Origin: an uncultured Collinsella sp.
GTDB taxonomy: Bacteria > Actinomycetota > Coriobacteriia > Coriobacteriales > Coriobacteriaceae
Length of the DNA: 7,315 nucleotides
Direction: 5' to 3'
Assembly: GCA_902475445.1 (NCBI GenBank)
Contig: CABRZN010000093.1
Span: forward strand, 1-7,315
A program made the translations under genes and the position numbers. The notes below the pieces were generated by a model. That model saw only the letters and a program-made list of their open reading frames with translations, was not told the origin of the DNA and searched no databases. Positions 5,019-7,315 of the stretch are shown here, piece by piece (position 1 is the first letter of the stretch; each line of letters begins with the position of its first letter).

Positions 5019-5981
5019 GTGGCAGCAGAGACGCCTTGCTCGGTCCTCTATAACGATATCCGCTCGTTCGGCGGTCTTAAACATCTCGAGATCGCCCGAA
5101 TGCTCATCAATGGAAACTCTTATCTCGGCAGTACCCTGCTCGAGAAATGCTCTTCCAACCGCTCGTATCTCACCCGTTACATCGTCCATCGCAAGCCTGA
5201 CCAGTGCGCGCCCGCCATCTACAGCGACTTTACCGTCACCACGCTCAACCTTTCCGCGGCAATCTGCAGCAAGCTCGGCGGCGGCGAGTCCGCCTATCGG
5301 GCAATCGCCGAGCACTATCGCGGTCCGGCCGCCAACGAAATGATGTCGGCTCTCGCCAGCTACAAGCTGGACAGCCGCCTATATGCAAATGCCCTCAATC
5401 GCATCGACAACTTTGACGGCAATGCCGTGCGTGAGAAAAGCACGCTTTACCTTATGCTCTTTGTGGCAACGGGGGCGCTCGCCGATCCCGTTCAGGGCGT
5501 GGCCACCGTCGAGCGCTTTTGCGACAGCAAGACGGGTGGGCACTTTGGCACCACCGAAACTACCGTCGGACGTGGCTTTATGGGCAGTCTGGATCAGCCG
5601 CACGCCGTCGCTCCCAACCTCGGTCTGCTCAGGACACATGCCGACAACTGCGTCGACATGCAAATCCATCCCCCCACACGCGATCCGCGTGGCACGGTAA
5701 TTGGATCCTTGCCCAAAACCTCGCCCAGCATCACCGATGTGGGCGCCGACGCATCGCGCGAACATCTTCGCATTTGGCTTGAGGGTGAGCACTGGTACGC
5801 CCAGGGCCTTGGATCGACCAACGGCACGGTGCTCGAATCGGGCGCGGGCGACGGCGATATCGTAATCGAGCCGCCGCGCGACCTACGCGAGCCCGGCAAG
5901 ATCTATCCCCCAGTGGAAATCGAAAACAGCGACAGGCTCCATCTGGGTCTCTACACGACATTCCTTGTCATTGTGGACTAG
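5019..5981 (+). CDS. FHA-domain protein with unrecognised N-terminal domain
   Basis: A soluble 320-residue protein with a C-terminal FHA domain (about 225-320), a fold that binds phosphothreonine peptides. Key residues are S246-R247 with H249 (SREH) and STNGT 266-270; strands TVIG (226-229) and LHLGLYTTFLVIVD (307-320) frame the fold. The usual Arg after the first Gly is replaced by S230, and about 28 residues separate STNGT from the last strands, longer than typical. Residues 1-170 are mostly helical and match no family I recognise. Between the parts lies TTETTVGRG (178-186), resembling the ETT phospho-switch before the FHA domain of GarA/OdhI. No signal peptide or membrane segment is visible. 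The GTG at 5019 is chosen because AAAGGAGG lies five bases upstream; an in-frame TTG at 4989 would put that signal inside the gene. A Ser/Thr kinase gene follows, supporting a role as phospho-reader. Confidence 0.85.
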   Translation: MAAETPCSVLYNDIRSFGGLKHLEIARMLINGNSYLGSTLLEKCSSNRSYLTRYIVHRKPDQCAPAIYSDFTVTTLNLSAAICSKLGGGESAYRAIAEHYRGPAANEMMSALASYKLDSRLYANALNRIDNFDGNAVREKSTLYLMLFVATGALADPVQGVATVERFCDSKTGGHFGTTETTVGRGFMGSLDQPHAVAPNLGLLRTHADNCVDMQIHPPTRDPRGTVIGSLPKTSPSITDVGADASREHLRIWLEGEHWYAQGLGSTNGTVLESGAGDGDIVIEPPRDLREPGKIYPPVEIENSDRLHLGLYTTFLVIVD

Positions 5982-6026
5982 CGCGGACGGCGATCGAAAG
6001 ACGGTCGCCGTCCGTCTTTCGTCTTC
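5982..6026 (+). terminator. Terminator after the FHA gene with a competing hairpin
   Basis: GGACGGCGATCG (5985-5996) pairs with CGGTCGCCGTCC (6002-6013) with one G-U pair and an AAAGA loop, followed by TCTTTCGTCTTCT. The U-tract is imperfect. The bases 5995-6004 (CGAAAGACGG) can instead pair perfectly with 6012-6021 (CCGTCTTTCG), a structure that excludes the first. The stem starts four bases after the FHA stop codon. Partial or conditional read-through to the kinase gene is therefore conceivable. Confidence 0.65.
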
Positions 6027-6069
6027 TACCTTCTGCGTCGTAAACGACAATGCTCAGCGGTATACGTGG

Positions 6070-6110
6070 GCAGTGCGGCTATCATGGTACTTTACCGATA
6101 TCCGCACTGC
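6070..6110 (+). promoter_or_regulatory. Long near-perfect hairpin upstream of the kinase gene
   Basis: GCAGTGCGGCTATC (6070-6083) pairs with GATATCCGCACTGC (6097-6110) at 13 of 14 positions. After an AT bulge, GGTA (6086-6089) pairs with TACC (6093-6096) around a 3-base loop. No U-tract follows. A possible -10 box, TATCAT (6080-6085), lies in the left arm, without a good -35. CGTAAACG occurs on both sides (6039-6046 and 6114-6121). The element ends 42 bases before the kinase ATG and is probably an operator or an RNA control element. Confidence 0.5.
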
Positions 6111-6152
6111 TCGCGTAAACGTGCGGCAACCCATGCCAGACAAAGGAACGCC

Positions 6153-7315
6153 ATGGATACTACCGATAGCGCCTATGGCGACAAACTCGTCCGTCTCGAT
6201 ACGTTCGATACCGCCGTGGCGGTCGACCCCAGCGCCGAGGACGACGCCAAGCGTCGGTTTATGACGCTTATTCTCCAGACGGCCCACCGCAACAACGGCA
6301 ACATCGGGCACGTGCTGCGCGCGACCAACACGAGCGGCGAGGTCTTTGCCGTCAAGCTACTCAAGGACAATGCCATCCTTTCCGGCCAAGCCCCCGACCG
6401 CTCCGCCGAGCAATCGGCAGCGCACCTGGCCAGCACCGCCGCGCTGTTCGAGGAGTACCGTCATCTGTGTACCGTCTCGCACCTGCGCGGATTTCCGCGC
6501 GTCTATGGCTACGGATCGTGCGAGGATGACCCTCTCATCCTCATGGAGTGGGTCGAGGGCACCTCGCTCAAGCAGGCGCTGCCCCTGCTTCCGCACGACG
6601 CCTCGGGCGGGCTGACCACCCAGATGGTCGCCGCCGTCGGAAACGCCGTGCTTCGTGCGCTCTTGATGACCCAAGGCCTCGTGAATCCGGTCATCCATCG
6701 CGACCTGTCGCCTGCCAATATCATGTTCCGCACCACCAGCCGAACACTCGAGCAGCAGATTGCCGATTGTTCCTTTGACCCCTGCCTCATCGACATGGGC
6801 TCCGCGACCATGGCTCTCGGCGACGACACGATCACCCGGCGCGCCGACATCTGGCGCTTTGCCACACCCGCATACGCCGCGCCCGAGATGCTCACGCAGG
6901 ATATCGAAGGCATCGCGGCCCTTCGCCGTTCGCCCGCGATCGACGTCTATGCGCTTTCGAGCATTCTGTACCAGCTCTACAGCGGTCGCAAACCGTTTGA
7001 CTTTGAGTCGACGGACGCCGCTGCAACCGGCTCGTTCTATCTCGTAAAGACCAAGACCAAGCCGGCGCCGCTCGAGCCGCGCTGCGAGGGCGATGAAGCG
7101 CTCGTCCAAATCATCATGAAGGGTCTCTCAGTCGAGCAGTGCGATCGTCCCACCGAGCAGCAGATGCTCGAGGTGCTCTCGGCATACCTCACCGATGCCG
7201 AATCCGAGGGCCGCGAAGGCACAGGAGACGAGGCCGCGATTGATATCGATTCTGGCACGCACCTTAAGGTCGACGTCGCCGGCGAGCGCGCGCGAGAGAT
7301 TCTGGTGCAGGCCCG
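6153..7315 (+). CDS. Hanks-type serine/threonine protein kinase, 3' incomplete
   Basis: 387 codons are visible and the gene runs off the right edge. Kinase landmarks in order: a degenerate Gly-loop NNGNIGHV (47-54), the ATP-binding lysine K68 in VFAVKLL, a likely helix-C Glu at E100/E101, catalytic loop HRDLSPAN 182-189 (D184, N189), metal-binding D214 in DMG, AAPE 242-245, and D264 in DVYALSSILYQLYSG. All essential Asp/Lys/Asn residues are present, so activity is expected. The usual catalytic-loop Lys is Ser; HRD-SPxN variants are common in bacterial kinases. DMG replaces DFG. About 45 residues precede the Gly-loop, and an acidic stretch follows the kinase domain (about 348-366). No membrane segment is seen so far. 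Threonines T226, T228 and T238 lie in the activation segment. The start ATG has AAAGGA five bases upstream. The FHA gene just upstream suggests it as a substrate or partner. Confidence 0.9.
   Translation, partial: MDTTDSAYGDKLVRLDTFDTAVAVDPSAEDDAKRRFMTLILQTAHRNNGNIGHVLRATNTSGEVFAVKLLKDNAILSGQAPDRSAEQSAAHLASTAALFEEYRHLCTVSHLRGFPRVYGYGSCEDDPLILMEWVEGTSLKQALPLLPHDASGGLTTQMVAAVGNAVLRALLMTQGLVNPVIHRDLSPANIMFRTTSRTLEQQIADCSFDPCLIDMGSATMALGDDTITRRADIWRFATPAYAAPEMLTQDIEGIAALRRSPAIDVYALSSILYQLYSGRKPFDFESTDAAATGSFYLVKTKTKPAPLEPRCEGDEALVQIIMKGLSVEQCDRPTEQQMLEVLSAYLTDAESEGREGTGDEAAIDIDSGTHLKVDVAGERAREILVQA

Noticed and set aside
1..7315. CRISPR arrays, tRNA or rRNA genes, insertion sequences
   Set aside because: No regularly spaced repeats with unique spacers, no tRNA cloverleaf or rRNA stretch, and no transposase or integrase motif was found.

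Overview
The window is GC-rich and tightly biased toward G/C at third codon positions. It carries low-GC-Gram-positive-like Shine-Dalgarno sequences (AAAGGAGG, GAGAGGGG) and gene families typical of anaerobic Coriobacteriia. My best guess is a gut actinobacterium close to Collinsella. This rests on composition and gene content, not on a database match.

Layout, left to right. Three genes lie on the minus strand. (1) At 1-572 is the N-terminal part of an iron-sulfur flavoprotein oxidoreductase, which runs off the left edge. It joins a NuoF/HydB-type 4Fe-4S domain to a GltD/DPD-type iron-sulfur domain. (2) At 913-1674 is a flavodoxin plus 2x[4Fe-4S] protein of the EFR1 type. (3) At 2295-4511 is a DEAD-box RNA helicase with a roughly 290-residue RGG-rich basic tail, closed by a textbook terminator at 2224-2262. 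On the plus strand, divergent from the helicase, are an FHA-domain protein (5019-5981) and a Hanks-type Ser/Thr kinase (6153 to the right edge, 3' incomplete). These two probably form a phosphothreonine writer/reader module.

The intergenic regions (573-912, 1675-2294, 4512-5018, 5982-6152) are unusually rich in dyads. A perfect 12-bp palindrome TTGGTGCACCAA lies upstream of the EFR1 gene, near where an activator site would sit. The same half-site returns as a spaced inverted repeat in front of the oxidoreductase gene, so the two redox genes may share a regulator. A 62-bp hairpin-forming inverted repeat (803-864) and a pair of inverted 26-bp repeat copies (1884-1909 and 2095-2120) have no coding explanation. 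Between the FHA and kinase genes are a terminator with a competing alternative hairpin, and then a second long near-perfect hairpin directly upstream of the kinase.

How the genes may work together: the two left-hand genes are both low-potential electron carriers, but nothing shows that they act in one pathway. The helicase is probably a housekeeping or cold-response RNA remodeller. The FHA protein has an ETT-type threonine motif before its FHA domain, like the phospho-switch of GarA/OdhI, and the neighbouring kinase is the obvious candidate to phosphorylate it. This is the most interesting functional hypothesis in the window.
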